A stretch of DNA of 64,000 nt from Neocallimastix lanati (nom. inval.) (taxonomy: Eukaryota; Neocallimastigomycota; Neocallimastigomycetes; Neocallimastigales; Neocallimastigaceae), in assembly GCA_016946835.1 (NCBI GenBank), contig JACVTC010000043.1, positions 579,501 to 643,500 on the forward strand, read 5' to 3'. Shown here piece by piece: positions 1 to 12,117 of this stretch. The position numbers and the translations under genes are program-made. Below the pieces are notes generated by a model. The model did no database searches. It worked only from the letters and a program-made list of their open reading frames with translations, and was not told the DNA's origin. How positions within the stretch are numbered: the stretch's first letter is position 1; every line of letters begins with the position of its first letter.

Positions 1-330
1 GATCGTTCCAATTATAATAATTATCGTGGTATTTCACTCATAAATGTAGGATAAAAGATTCTCTCAAAAATTATTATTAAGGAATTGCAGACTATGTTTT
101 TTCTCATGGAGTTATTAGACCATTAGAGTTTAGTTTTAGAAATAAAGAAGAATTTTTAAGTTTATTTGTCCCATTGTTAAAGATGAAAATTTAATGATCA
201 ATTTATCTTTCTTGCTTTTCTTGATCACCCGAAAAAACTTATGAGTTAGTTTCAATTTATAATATACTTACAAAATTTAATAATATTAAATTTAATAATA
301 TTGGTATTTTTGATGACTACAAAAATTAAA
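1..330 (+). pseudogene. LINE reverse-transcriptase fragment, decayed
   Basis: Conceptual translation with several stops and frameshifts gives a series of LINE-type reverse transcriptase pieces: NNYRGISLINVG, then KILSKIII, then IRPLEFSFRNKEEFLSLF, then YELVSIYNILTKF. These match, in order, the RT pieces on the minus strand at about 31.2-31.6 kb (LVNVGLKIISKIVTNRI, RPEQFGFRNKEECISLY, FNILTKLYILGIRG). It is the conserved N-terminal part of the RT domain of the same or a closely related non-LTR element. The left end is cut by the window edge, and the right end fades into an AT-rich repeat with no tail or target duplication. It cannot code for an active enzyme. Confidence 0.75.
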
Positions 331-1002
331 TTATTAAGAAATAAAAATAAATAAATAAATGAATAGATAAATAAATAAAACTAAATAAATAAATATAAAT
401 AAAAAAAATAAATACATAATTTTTTTTTAGACTTGGAAGAGAATATATTACTAATATTTATTAAATAGATAATTATATTTTTATGTATTACATCTTTTAA
501 ACAAATATATTATATAATTTAAAGATAAAAAAAAAAAAAATTGTATGTAAAAGATAAAGTAAAATAAAAAATAATAAAAATTAAAAAAAAAAAAAAAAAA
601 AAAAATTAATTAATCATAGAAAATTTAATGTAATAAAGAATAAAAATAAGTTTAAAAGCTAAAATAATTTCGGTGTGATGTATACTATATGTAGTATTTT
701 GGTCGGTCACCATTTAAATCTAAAATAATAAAACAAAGAAGAAACATTTTTAAAAGAGATAGCCTTTTTTTTTTTTTTATTTATTTTTTATTTTATTTTT
801 TATTTATTTTTTTTATTTTTATTTATTTTTTTTTTTTATTTTTTTTTTATTTTTATTTTATTTTATTATTTTTTTTTTTTATTTTAAAGGTACAGGAGTA
901 TATAATATATTTAAGAAATTAAAGATAATTCAGTTTTATTGATTATATTCATTAACAAATACCTAAACTATTATCATTTCAACCAATAATAGGAAAAAAA
1001 AA
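331..1002. other. AT-rich intergenic, no gene seen
   Basis: Low-complexity DNA with (AAAT)n and (TTTA)n stretches, an A-run at about 584-604 and T-rich arrays at 764-890. A short mixed stretch at 660-720 is not recognisable as coding in any frame. Confidence 0.6.
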
Positions 1003-1617
1003 AATGACAAAACCATTTATTGTATGTTATATGATGACTACCATTGAATGTCGGTGCTATGCTTGAAAAACTTAAAAGGAGGGGATACTTATGAATCAAT
1101 TATTGCAAATGAACTTCGTACTCTTACTTTAGTGGATAGAGTAACAGCTGAACTTGAAATGGCTACTGGAAAATTAAAACCTACCGCCATACCAGAACTA
1201 TTAGGAAAACAAGGTTTTTCAAAAAAAGTAGATTCTGTTTATGGTTTTGATATTATTGTAGATACTAAAAGTAATTTACTTTGAGATAAAGAAAATGAAA
1301 ATCCTTATTTAATTATAACTAGAGAACAGATTTCCATAGAATATTTAGCTTTACTTGACTCTAAGAATATTTCATGGACTTAACACCTAACCCTCTTGTG
1401 GTGGAAAAACAATTAACCTTGCTAAAGCAGTTGAAATATTAGCCAATGAATTCAAAATTGATTGTTTAGCAGTTGTTGGGTCCAGGTATTGATGGAAGAT
1501 AAGGTTTCTCATCAGCATTTGACGGTCGTGCCACGGACAAAGACCCCATTCAATTAAAATTAAAGGATGCTAAAAAATATGATAATGGTGCTGTCTTATT
1601 CAGTTATACAGTATAAA
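1003..1617 (+). pseudogene. RibD-type (dihydrofolate-reductase-like) reductase pseudogene
   Basis: Three reading frames together give a protein of the RibD C-terminal / DHFR-like reductase family. The start reads MTKPFIVCYMMT. The middle reads LKGGDTYES, ELEMATGKLKP, GKQGFSKKVDS, YGFDIIVDTKSNLL, then after a stop ENENPYLIITREQIS and LDSKNISW, and then AVEILANEF and CLAVVG. The end reads DGRATDKDPIQLKLKDAKKY and GAVLFSYTV. Intact family members are about 220-230 residues and reduce pyrimidine or pteridine-type substrates with NADPH. This copy has at least four frameshifts, an in-frame stop replacing a Trp (TGA at about 1281) and an internal deletion after LAVVG that removes the GPGI..GLLDE region. 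The family is mainly bacterial, so acquisition from gut bacteria followed by decay is plausible but not shown here. Confidence 0.8.
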
Positions 1618-1693
1618 AAAAATAATTATAATTATATATATTGTATCAATTAAAAAAAAAATAAATAAATATGAATAAAACAAAAACAAATGA

Positions 1694-1727
<34 letters not shown>

Positions 1728-2049
1728 CAAAAAAACAAGACTGTTAGTATTTCTGTCTGAAATATATTTATTAGGATTACTAATGGTATTATTCTTAAGT
1801 TATATCGGTACGACATCGACATTATTGGTATTGAGGGATTTATTAATAAATCGATTAATACTTTCATCTCTAATTTTTTTATTGAGAAAACGTGATTTTT
1901 TTGTCCAAGAAAAATATAACATTTTAGGAATATTTTCTTCTAGAACCTTTATAATATATTTAGAACGTCACCATTTATAAAGTAATAAAGAATATGATTT
2001 GAAGTGAAGTACAAAATCCATCAATACTGGAGGATATTATTAAGGAATA

Positions 2050-2096
<47 letters not shown>

Positions 2097-2112
2097 ATAC
2101 ATAAATAAATAA

Positions 2113-2162
<50 letters not shown>

Positions 2163-2835
2163 TCTATTTTTTATTTTTTATTTTTAAATTTTTTTATTTA
2201 ATTTTATTTTTTTAGTTACCTTTTCATTAATAAAATATTTTCATATTATTTTTTATATCATTACTACTATTATTTTTTTTTAAAAAAAAAAGTTCATAAA
2301 TCTTTTTTTTTTTTTTTTTTTTTTTTTTTTATTTTTAAATTTTTTTTAATTTTATTTATTTATTTATTTTTTTTTATTTTTTATTTTATTTTTTTTTAAA
2401 AAAAAAATTAAATGATAGAAAATAAAAAAAGGAAAATCAAAATTAAAAACAAACGGTTAAATATATATATATCTATATTTATATTATTCGATCTTTATAT
2501 ATATATATATATTTATATGTATATACTTTGTGTTTATATTAATTTTTTTTTATTATTACTTTTTTTTTTTTAAAAAATTACTTTCATTTAATAATAATAA
2601 TTAATTAAAATACTTTTTTTTTTTATTATTACTTTTTTATTTTTAAAAAAATTACTTTCATTTAATAATAATAATTAATTAAAATCATAAAGTATAATAT
2701 ATAAATACCAGAATAATTATATATATACATTATTCTTTATAATGATTAATATACTATTTAAACTTGAATATTAAAATATAATATAAAACTAAATAATAAA
2801 AAAAATAAATGTAAACCAATATTAAGAGCTTAATT
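1618..2835. other. AT-rich intergenic with tandem repeats
   Basis: It contains an A-run near 1698-1726, an (AAAT)n array at about 2047-2158, T/A homopolymers at 2300-2400 and a direct duplication of about 75 bp (2541-2610 against 2612-2685, sharing TTACTTTCATTTAATAATAA). No coding signal was seen beyond homopolymer-driven frames. Confidence 0.6.
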
Positions 2836-4237
2836 TCAAATGTTTTTTACACATACTATTGGTGCCATTCCTTCTTTGCCAGAAGTTAAATTTATGGCTT
2901 TCATCCAACCATCTTCAAATTCTTCTAAAATTTGAACTTTGTCATTTAATTTTAATTCTAATTCATCATCTAATTTTGGATCATATGGATAAGTACAAGC
3001 ATAAATTGTTTTATTATTTGCTGCATTTCCTACAGAAGTTTGATCCATAGATGGACTCATAGATTGACTCATTGATTGGTTCATCGATTCACGTCTTGTA
3101 TCATAACTTACTGAATTATTAACATTAGTTCCAGTGGCAACATTAGTTCCAGTGGCAACAGTAGCTCCAGTGGCAACAGTAGCTCCAGTGGCTGAAGCTG
3201 CAGCAATATTGGTAGCTTCTGTTTCAATTGTTGCTATAGGTTGTTGGTATTGATAATCTGGAGTTTGAACTTGACCATATTGATTATCATAAGTAGGAGT
3301 TTGAGTGTAACCATAATTTTGGCCATAGTAATCATTATTATTTGGTAATGTATTATAATTATTAGTATTATACGAATTAGTATTTGATAATGTGTTATAA
3401 GCATTTGAATTATATGTCATAGTTGAATTATTTTTAGGAACATCTAATGTAGCAAATTGATTTGGAGAAGAAACATTATTTCCATAGAATGGCATTGATT
3501 CAGGTCTTGACTTTTTCTTGTTATAAACTAAGAATCCAATAACAGCAACAGCGGCTATACAACCAATAACTACATACATAACTACATTTGATTTTTTATC
3601 TTTTTTATCAGCTCCATTTTCTACAAAAGTATTATTATAAAGAATAATTTTAATATACAGTTATAAAAAAAAAATACATACAATATATTCAATATATTTT
3701 TCACAAATTTAGATTATTAAATTTTTATAAAGAATATATTTTACCTTTACTATTGATGTTACTTTCAGATTGAATACTTTGATTATTTGTATTTGGATTG
3801 TTTATTGTTTGAGTAGTATTATTATTTGCTGGAGTTACTCCATTTGGTGTTAAAGCGGTATTAGGACTAGCTGTAGGTACAGTACCTGGATTTGTAGAAG
3901 TTACTGCAGGAACGGATGCTGATGGTTGTTGGCCTAACATTGCATTACATTGACCATTTATTTTTTCTTTTGGTGGATTGTCTGCTGGTTTAAATTTATA
4001 ATAACAATCCATACATGTCTTATATTCCTCTTTTCTTGTACAGTAACACTTTGTAATTTTAGGTTGCTTATTATTTAATAATGGCCAAATTGGAATATCT
4101 TTATTATTACCATTATTTTGGTACAAACAATCATATATTACTTGACATTGACTAGCACATCTATCAAGATCTGCACCACATTTTACAAAATATACAAAAT
4201 TGATTACAATAATAATGGATAAAATTATTAACTTCAT
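2836..4237 (-). CDS. secreted/membrane Cys-rich protein with cytoplasmic SH3 domain (paralogue A)
   Basis: Two exons on the minus strand, 4237-3745 and 3620-2836, joined across a 124-nt intron (donor GTAAAA, acceptor TTGTAG); predicted protein 425 aa. The ATG at 4237 is chosen because it opens a clear signal peptide (about residues 1-20, MKLIILSIIIVINF..). The ectodomain has eight cysteines in the order C-x3-C-x5-C, C-x-C, C-x2-C, C. A Pro/Thr/Asn-rich stalk follows, then one membrane span (about residues 177-198, VVMYVVIGCIAAVAVIGFLV), a basic KKKSRPESMPFY juxtamembrane segment and an Asn/Tyr/Gln-rich tail. That tail includes a short TGATVA-type tandem repeat and TRRESMNQS. The last 58 residues are an SH3 domain (YPYDPKLDDELEL, DGWMKAIN, GKEGMAPIVCV). 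Type I topology and a signalling or adaptor role are inferred. It is paralogous to the genes at 9.9 and 13.0 kb. The exact function is unknown. Confidence 0.85.
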
Positions 4238-5816
4238 TTTCAAACTTTATTTAATTTGAATTGTATTATATCTGAATTAAATTATATTTTACTTTTCAAA
4301 TTTTACTTTATTATATATCTTTTTTCTATTTATTTTTTTCTTTAATATATCTTATTATTTCTATTTATATTATTGTTTTTTTTTTCTATTTATATTGTTT
4401 TTTTTTTTTTATAACTTTAAGGTTTGTAATTTATTTCGCAGAAATGCTTTATTTGTTTTCACTTTATACTTTCTATATTCTCAATTTACTTCAACAATTA
4501 ATGATATTTATATATTAGTCACACTTAAATATAAAGAATTATTGAACCAAAATGACATCTAATATTAAAATTTGAATCCAATTTTATAAAATATATTGTA
4601 AATTATTATATGCCTAGTATTTTTTTTCTCTTTTTTCTCTTTTTTTCTTTTATGAAAAATTATTGTAACTGATATAAATGTCTTCTATTTATTTATTTCT
4701 TAAAATTCTGTTTTATTTTTAAAAATGTATATTATTTTTTCCTTTGAAAAAAAATATTAATACAAAACAAAATTATAATATATATATAAAATTATAAATT
4801 GTTTAAAAACTTTTTTTTTTTCTTTGTTTTATAGATCTTTTAAGAAAAAAAAAAAAAAAAGAAAAAAGAAGAAAAGAAAGAAATAAAAAAGAAAAAAAAA
4901 ATAATATTGTATTTTAAATTTTTGTGTTTAAACTGCAAAAGTTTAATTCTTTATATATATTAATAGGGTTTCAGCTAAAAGTAAATAAAAATAAAAATTT
5001 AAAAAAAAAAAGAAGTTCTAACAAAGTGCAATAAAAAAAAAATTAATTAAAGTAAAAAGTTTAAGAAAAAAAAAAAATTTTTTACACAAAAACAAATAAA
5101 AAAAAAAAAAAAAATAAAAAAAAAATAAAACCTTGAAATTAATCAATATCAATATTTAATATATTAATAATAAATTGATAATATATACATATTAATTATT
5201 GCTATTTAAAATAGCACAATTTGTTAATATATATATTAAATAGAGTTTGTAATAATTGTTATTAGATATACAAAAAAATTTATTGGTTTGATAAAAATTT
5301 TTGGAATTGTGCTATTTATTTATATTATCAAAGAATAAACTATGAAATATATAATCAATATAAATATAATATATATGTTTTAAATTTAATATATATGAAA
5401 TGTTTGTATAACTATATATAGACATTTTATAAATTTTTTTAAGCTAGACTTTTCTTATCATAAAAAAATTTATTTTTTAATATAATAATATATTGTAATA
5501 TAATATATTAATATAAAATAATAAATAGAATTAAATTAAATATAAAATGAATCATAGTTAAAAAATTTTTTTACTACAAAATATATATTATATAAATCTA
5601 TAAATAAAATTTTATATTTTATTTTATATTAAATAGTACAAATATATAGTAAAAATATATTCTATGTAATTGATAAATATATTGATATAATTAATAAAAA
5701 ATAATATTAAGTTCTACAGCAAATAAATATATACTACATATATTAAATATATTATTAAAGATATATAAATTTTGGTCAAAGTGGATGTTATAATCGCATA
5801 ATTAGACTCCTCAAAA
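4238..5816. other. AT-rich intergenic, no gene seen
   Basis: This is the upstream region of the 2.8-4.2 kb gene and beyond. Homopolymer and A/T dinucleotide DNA; a less simple stretch at 5140-5810 ends in a short mixed segment (GGTCAAAGTGGATG..GCATAATTAGACTCC). That segment may be the edge of an old interspersed repeat, but no partner could be identified by eye. Confidence 0.5.
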
Positions 5817-5839
5817 AAATAATACATAATACATAATAC

Positions 5840-6330
5840 ATAATACATAATAAATAAATAATAAATAATAAATAATAAATAATAAATAATAAATAATAAA
5901 TAATAAATAATAAATAATAAATAATAAATAATAAATAATAAATAATAAATAATAAATAATAAATAATAAATAATAAATAATAAATAATAAATAATAAATA
6001 ATAAATAATAAATAATAATAATATATAATTAAGAAAAATAAATGTATTTTAACAATTAATTATAGTAAATCTAAATTTCAATTATTTTTATATTGAAATT
6101 TTAAAATTATGGTTGAATTTTTGATAATGAAACATTTTTATATTATTTATTCAACTCCAAAATTAAAATTTTATTATTCAATTTTTTTAATAACATTTTA
6201 TTTATATTTCTATTTATTATTTATTATTTATTATTTATTATTTATTATTTATTATTTATTATTTATTATTTATTATTTATTATTTATTATTTAGTATTTA
6301 TTATTTATTATCTATTTATTTATTATTTAT
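5840..6330. repeat. heptanucleotide arrays in inverted orientation
   Basis: (TAATAAA)n runs from about 5840 to 6015, and its reverse complement (TTTATTA)n runs from about 6210 to 6300 with looser repeats to 6410. About 190 bp of ordinary AT-rich DNA lies between, so the arms can pair with each other. Confidence 0.85.
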
Positions 6331-6654
6331 TATTTATTACTTATTATTTTATTTAATTATTTATTATTATTTATTATTTATTATTTATATTTAATATTTA
6401 TTAATATTCTTCAATAATTGTTAAAATCTATAATGATTATTTATAGCTTTAAAAATTGAATAATATAAAATAAAGTTTTTTTTATAATAAATCATTCATA
6501 GCATTAATAAAATATTTAAACCATGTTAATTTATTATCATTATAAATATAATTTTGTTTGTGTTTTATAATTATAAATATAAATTGAATATTTATGATTA
6601 TTCTATTTACCATATTATATATATGATAAAATAAATATATAAATTTGTTATCTT

Positions 6655-6939
<285 letters not shown>

Positions 6940-7598
6940 AAAACTTGATATAAACAAATAAGAAAAAAGTTATATATTAAAATTACATACTCTTTTTGTT
7001 CCTATACCATGTTCATAGAAAAATAATAATAATAATAATAATAATAATTTTGTTTTATTTGTTTCAAAAAAAATATATATATTAACTTAATTTTTGGTAC
7101 TACATCAAAATTTTATATTACTTTTTGCAACACCTTAAATTAATATTAATACATAATCAAAATTTTATAATTTAAATAAAGACAAATTCAAAATTTTATT
7201 ATTTAAAGACAATTTCAAAAGATATTTTCAAAGAATTTATATTAATATTTAATTTTTAAATAAATAATAATTAAAAATCAACCATTTTTGATTATATTTA
7301 TTTGTTAATGCTAATAGTTTATTAGTAAAGTGAATTAGAATATTTATAAAATTATCACACTCATATAAATTTTAATTAAATGTTTTTATATCAAATATAT
7401 AGGTTTATTCTAAAGTATAGAATTATTTTCAAATAAAGAATAATATTATTTATTGATAGTACTGAAATTGTTAATATTTTAACTTTCTTATTATATTGTT
7501 TATTCCTTTAAATAAAAATTTGTATATATAAAAAAAATTGAAGTAAAATAAAGTGAAAAAGGAACAAAAATTTTTAGTTTATTTATTTATTTTCACTT

Positions 7599-8096
7599 TG
7601 GTATAAAACGAAAATAAAAACTTTAATTATTAATTAATTATTTTGTCAACAATTACATAAAAATAAATTAATAAATCATCAATTAATCATTTGATTAATT
7701 ATCATATGATATATAGTGTGATGTAATGTAACATGATATAAAATAGATTTATGTAATATTATAAATTCTATACAAACACATAAAATTAATGTAAATATAA
7801 ATTTTATGTTTTGTAAATATGAAAATAAGTTATATTTTGTTATAAACTTCTTATTTTTAAAATAGCTTGTAATTAAGAAGGATTATATAAAACTTTTTTT
7901 TTTTTAAATTTATTTACGCTTTTGCCATTTTCAATATTTATATTTATTAATAATATGAAATTATAAATTTTAATAATATTTTAAATTAAATAAAATAAAA
8001 TTATATAATAAATAAATAAATGAATAAAATTATATATAAATAAAAGCTTAAATAATTAATAAAACTTCTCCAAAAAAGATAAACCGAGTTTTATCA
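7599..8096 (+). repeat. solo LTR related to the 15.5-22.0 kb Ty3 element
   Basis: It starts TGGTATAAAACGAAAATAAA and ends ACTTCTCCAAAAAAG..CGAGTTTTATCA. The full element's LTR starts TGATATAGAATACAAATAAA and ends GCTTCTCCCAAAAAG..CGAGTTATATCA. A second, much closer copy lies in opposite orientation at 57.3-57.8 kb. No internal retroelement sequence adjoins it. A short ACTT-type direct repeat flanks it, but the exact target duplication is ambiguous. Confidence 0.7.
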
Positions 8097-8215
8097 CTTT
8101 TTCATGTTATTTTACTCAATTATTTTTTTATATTTAAATTATATATATATATGTTTCATTCTAAATTTTTATAAACATTTTATTTTGATATATAAACAAA
8201 ATAAATAAAAGACTT

Positions 8216-8264
8216 TAGTTTAAGTTTCAATTATTTAAAATTTAAATAATTGAAACTTAAACTA
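8216..8264. repeat. 49-nt near-perfect palindrome
   Basis: Two 24-nt arms around a single central base (8240). The left arm begins TAGTTTAAGTTTCAATTATT and the right arm is its exact reverse complement. It lies just upstream of a Copia remnant. Confidence 0.9.
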
Positions 8265-8439
8265 TAGTCAAGTAAATAATAAATCAAATAATGAAAATTT
8301 AAATAATAATCATGAATATGATGGATTAAATATAAACATAAATAATTTAGAAATAATAAATAATAACCAATATAATTCAAATGAAATTAATCATTATATA
8401 AATAATTCTATAACTAACAACAGTACAAATAGGAATTAA

Positions 8440-8690
8440 GATATCAAAGTAGCGTACCTTAATGCCCATCTTGATGAAGAAATTTATGTAATGATTCCAC
8501 AAGGTGACCGCTACTTTGAGAGGGAATATTGACGTCTTAATAAGACATTTATATGGATAAATGTAATTCAGACCTCAATGGAACAGAACAATATCAAAAT
8601 TTTAATTAAAAATGGATATAAGCAATTGAAATCAGAATAACGTATATTCATAAAAGAAAATAAAAATAAATTAACAAATATAATAGGAAT
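8440..8690 (+). pseudogene. Ty1/Copia reverse-transcriptase fragment
   Basis: One frame reads DIKVAYLNAHLDEEIYVMIP, then QGDRYF, then after a stop RLNKTFIW, then ILIKNGYKQLKSE, stop, RIFIKEN. This is the Copia-type RT core (D-V-K-x-A-Y-L-N-x-x-L-x-E-E-I-Y..P-x-G), followed by the RLNKALYGLKQ-like and NGY..S..Cxx regions. Two in-frame stops, degeneration of the LYGLKQ motif and the lack of a catalytic YVDD segment show a dead, truncated copy. A short Asn-rich stretch upstream may be part of the same remnant. Confidence 0.8.
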
Positions 8691-9609
8691 AATAAATAAT
8701 TTAATAATAAATAATAAATAAATAAATAATAAATAATAAATAAATGAATAAATAAATATAATATTAAATAATTATATATATAATAAATAAATAAATAATA
8801 AATAAATAAATAAAGTATATAATAATTTTTAAGAAAAAGTGTTAAATTTTTTTTTAAAAAAAAAAAGAAAATTAAATATGGATTAAAATTTATATTTTTT
8901 AAATGAGAAAATAAAAATTTAGTTAAAAATAAAAAATATAATAAAGAACAATTTATAATATTTAATTGAATTCTATCTTATATTAAAAATTGAAATTAAC
9001 CGTTTATAATTAATACAATATGAAAATATATTAATTAGTATTATATGTAATTTATTATTCTCTTTTATTATTCGTCATTTTCCTTTTTTAGGTTGATTTT
9101 CCATTATTTTATGTTACACAAGCGGTGAACAAAAAATTATTAAAAAATTCTTTTTTTTTTTTGTATTATTTCAATTACTGTTATTTAATTAATCATTATT
9201 TAAATTAATCATTATTTAATTAGTATTAATTATTGATAAATTTGTTATTATTAATATTGTTATTATTATTATTATTTTATTGTAAATATATTTTTATTTT
9301 TATTTTCATTATTATTTCTTTTTAAATAAAAAAAAAACTTTATTTTTGACAATTTAAATGACTCTTTGAAATATATTAAAATTATATTAATAATAATAAT
9401 CCGTTAATTGACTTTTATGAATATATAAAATTTTTTTTTTCTTTTTTATTTAAAAAAAACATTTATCTTTATTTCTAAAAAGAACTTTTGAAGTTTTGTA
9501 TTTATGTTCTATTTTTTTTTCTCATTTATTTTTTTGTTGTTTTTGATTACAGTAAATTCTTTTAAGAATATATATACCTTTAAAAATTATTGATTCCATA
9601 AAGATTTAA

Positions 9610-9655
<46 letters not shown>

Positions 9656-9890
9656 TTATTTATTTTTTTTCTTTAAATTGAAAAAAAAATCTTAAAAATT
9701 ATAACATCAAAATCAAAATAAGCATTTTTATAACAATTTTTTATATACAATAATTTATTAACTATCAAAATAAGGATAACTCATATATATAAACAATAAT
9801 TTTGTATAAAGATTTTAAAGTCATAATTAGATAAATTTTAATTTCAATTATATCATACATTTGAAAATATTAATTTTATAATAAACAATT
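8691..9890. other. AT-rich upstream region of the 9.9 kb gene
   Basis: (AAT)n-type repeats at 8696-8815, A/T homopolymers and a 42-T run at 9612-9653. No coding evidence was seen; promoter elements cannot be told apart in this composition. Confidence 0.5.
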
Positions 9891-10892
9891 ATGAAATTTA
9901 ACAATTATATATTTATAATAGCATTTTTATTTATTATTGAGATATATAAAACAAACAGTAGACCATATTCAAGCTGGGAATCTTCTTCATCGTGGTCATC
10001 ACATACTTCAGAAGATGGAACTGTTTCTTTAACAACTAATGAACATTCTTCATCTCAAGTTGATGGAAAAACTGTTTCTGAGGTTAATAAATCAGATACC
10101 ACAGTGACAAAACCCGATGGTTCTATAAGTCATAATAGTTCAAATAATAATTCAAAACCTAAATCACCATCTCAACCAAAGCCTGCACCACAGCCTCAAC
10201 CACAACCACAACCACAACCAAAACCACAACCAAAACCAACAACTAAAAAAACAATAAGAGCGACAACACAATCTAGACCTAAAACGTCAGCAAAAAGTGC
10301 ACCATCATCAGTTCCCATACCACCAAGTCCACCATTAGTACCCAATCCACCAGTAGTAGATACTCCAACCACAACCACAACCGCAGTATCAGTACCATCT
10401 ACAGATGTAATAATAGACGAAACCATTACCAATGTTTGTGCTGAACAATGCTTACAAATTTTTAGTAAATGTAGATATTTCGGTACCTTATCAAATTTAA
10501 ATGATGTTAGTTTGAATGCTATTTATCCACCACCAACTGGAAGTTTTGGAGATTGTTTATGTAAATCAGACCAAAATCATGTAGGTTTTTATTATGAATG
10601 TGCAAAATGTTTACAAACCAATTCTAATAATTCAAATTCCAGTATTACTGATCAAAATGTTAAGTCATCTTGTCAAGCTTTAGGATCGAATACAGCTACT
10701 GATTATAATTCTAGGGTTATAAAGATGGACAATTCTGCTCAGAATATAGAAGAACCTAAAAAAGGTGGTTTTAATAAAACAAATTTAATTATTATTTGTT
10801 CTGTTGTTGGTGTTGGTCTGTTTGCATTTGGGGGATATAAACTTAACCGGTATATTCAAGATAAAAGAAGAGAAAGTTTACCAATGTATTAA
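9891..10892 (+). CDS. secreted/membrane Cys-rich protein without SH3 domain (paralogue B)
   Basis: A single exon of 333 aa. It has a signal peptide (KFNNYIFIIAFLFIIEIYK), a Ser/Thr-rich region, a Pro/Gln/Lys repeat (PQPQPQPKPQPKP, about residues 100-125) and a Pro-rich spacer. An eight-cysteine domain follows (CAEQCLQIFSKC, CLC, CAKC, C; about residues 182-265), then one membrane span (about residues 296-317, LIIICSVVGVGLFAFGGYKL). The tail is very short and ends KRRESLPMY. The cysteine spacing (C-x3-C-x6-C..C-x-C..C-x2-C..C) and the RxES(L/M)P(M/F)Y motif match the gene at 2.8-4.2 kb. There the motif is followed by about 200 residues and an SH3 domain, whereas here the protein stops right after it. 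Surface location is inferred; the function is unknown. Confidence 0.85.
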   Translation: MKFNNYIFIIAFLFIIEIYKTNSRPYSSWESSSSWSSHTSEDGTVSLTTNEHSSSQVDGKTVSEVNKSDTTVTKPDGSISHNSSNNNSKPKSPSQPKPAPQPQPQPQPQPKPQPKPTTKKTIRATTQSRPKTSAKSAPSSVPIPPSPPLVPNPPVVDTPTTTTTAVSVPSTDVIIDETITNVCAEQCLQIFSKCRYFGTLSNLNDVSLNAIYPPPTGSFGDCLCKSDQNHVGFYYECAKCLQTNSNNSNSSITDQNVKSSCQALGSNTATDYNSRVIKMDNSAQNIEEPKKGGFNKTNLIIICSVVGVGLFAFGGYKLNRYIQDKRRESLPMY

Positions 10893-11139
10893 TAAATTTG
10901 TGCATATTTTAGTCATGAATTATATAAATATAAATCCGAAGCATAAAAAAAAAAAAAAAAAAAAAAAAATTTAAAAAGAAAAAAAATATTTATAATCGTT
11001 TATTAATTTTTATATATGTTTTTTTTTTTTTTTTTTTTTTTTTATATATATATATTATTGATATAAATATTTTATATATAAAATATTGTATTGTAAATAT
11101 AGAAGTTTTTAAAGTTAAAGTAAATAGAGAAATTATTTA

Positions 11140-11182
<43 letters not shown>

Positions 11183-11759
11183 TATATATATATATATATA
11201 TAAGTTATAAATTCATTTAAATTAGAATTAATATTTTTTTTTTATTTTATTTTAATTTTTTTTTTTTTTTTTTTCCAAAAAAAAAAAGAAGAAAAAAATA
11301 TGAAATATTGTTATTATATATATATATATATAAATTAAATAATATCTTAACAAGAAATTTTTTTTGTAGTAATAATAATAATTATTTTTTTTTTTTTTCT
11401 CATTGTTTGAATTATAAATATAAATAAAAGTTTTAATTAATATTATTAGTAAAAAAAATATAAAAATATACATTTATTCATGTTTATTTTTTTTTTTTTT
11501 TTTAAGTATTATTATTGATAAAAAATATTTAACTATTTTATTTTATTTTTATTTTTATTTTTATTTATTTTTTTACTGTATTTCTATTATATTTTTATTA
11601 TATTTAATTTTTTTTTCTATTTTACTGGTTATTTTTTATATAAAAAATTAATGTAATGTCAATATTTTAAAAACATTATTTTTACGTTTAGGACAAAGGA
11701 AGAGAATATACTGTTATAGTTTTTATTAATTAAAATTAAAATAAAAATAATTATCATAA

Positions 11760-11806
<47 letters not shown>

Positions 11807-12077
11807 AAACATTGTTATTTTTATAAAAATATGAAATGTGAATATGTGCAAAAAAAAAGAAAGTATATAATCATAATTGAAATAAATAAAATTTATTAAA
11901 AATATTTATTAAAATATATATATATATATATATAAAATTAAATAAATTAAAAAAGTTAACATACTGTGAAATAAATGGTGAGCCACTAAACCTCGAACCA
12001 AGAAATATATATTATTAAAAAATATAATTTCTATTGATTCCATAGATTCATTGAGTGTTTAGATTTCATCAATGACT

Positions 12078-12117
<40 letters not shown>

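Noticed and set aside
11970-12010. tRNA-like GGTGAGCCACTAAACCTCGAACC
   Set aside because: No cloverleaf could be drawn on either strand.
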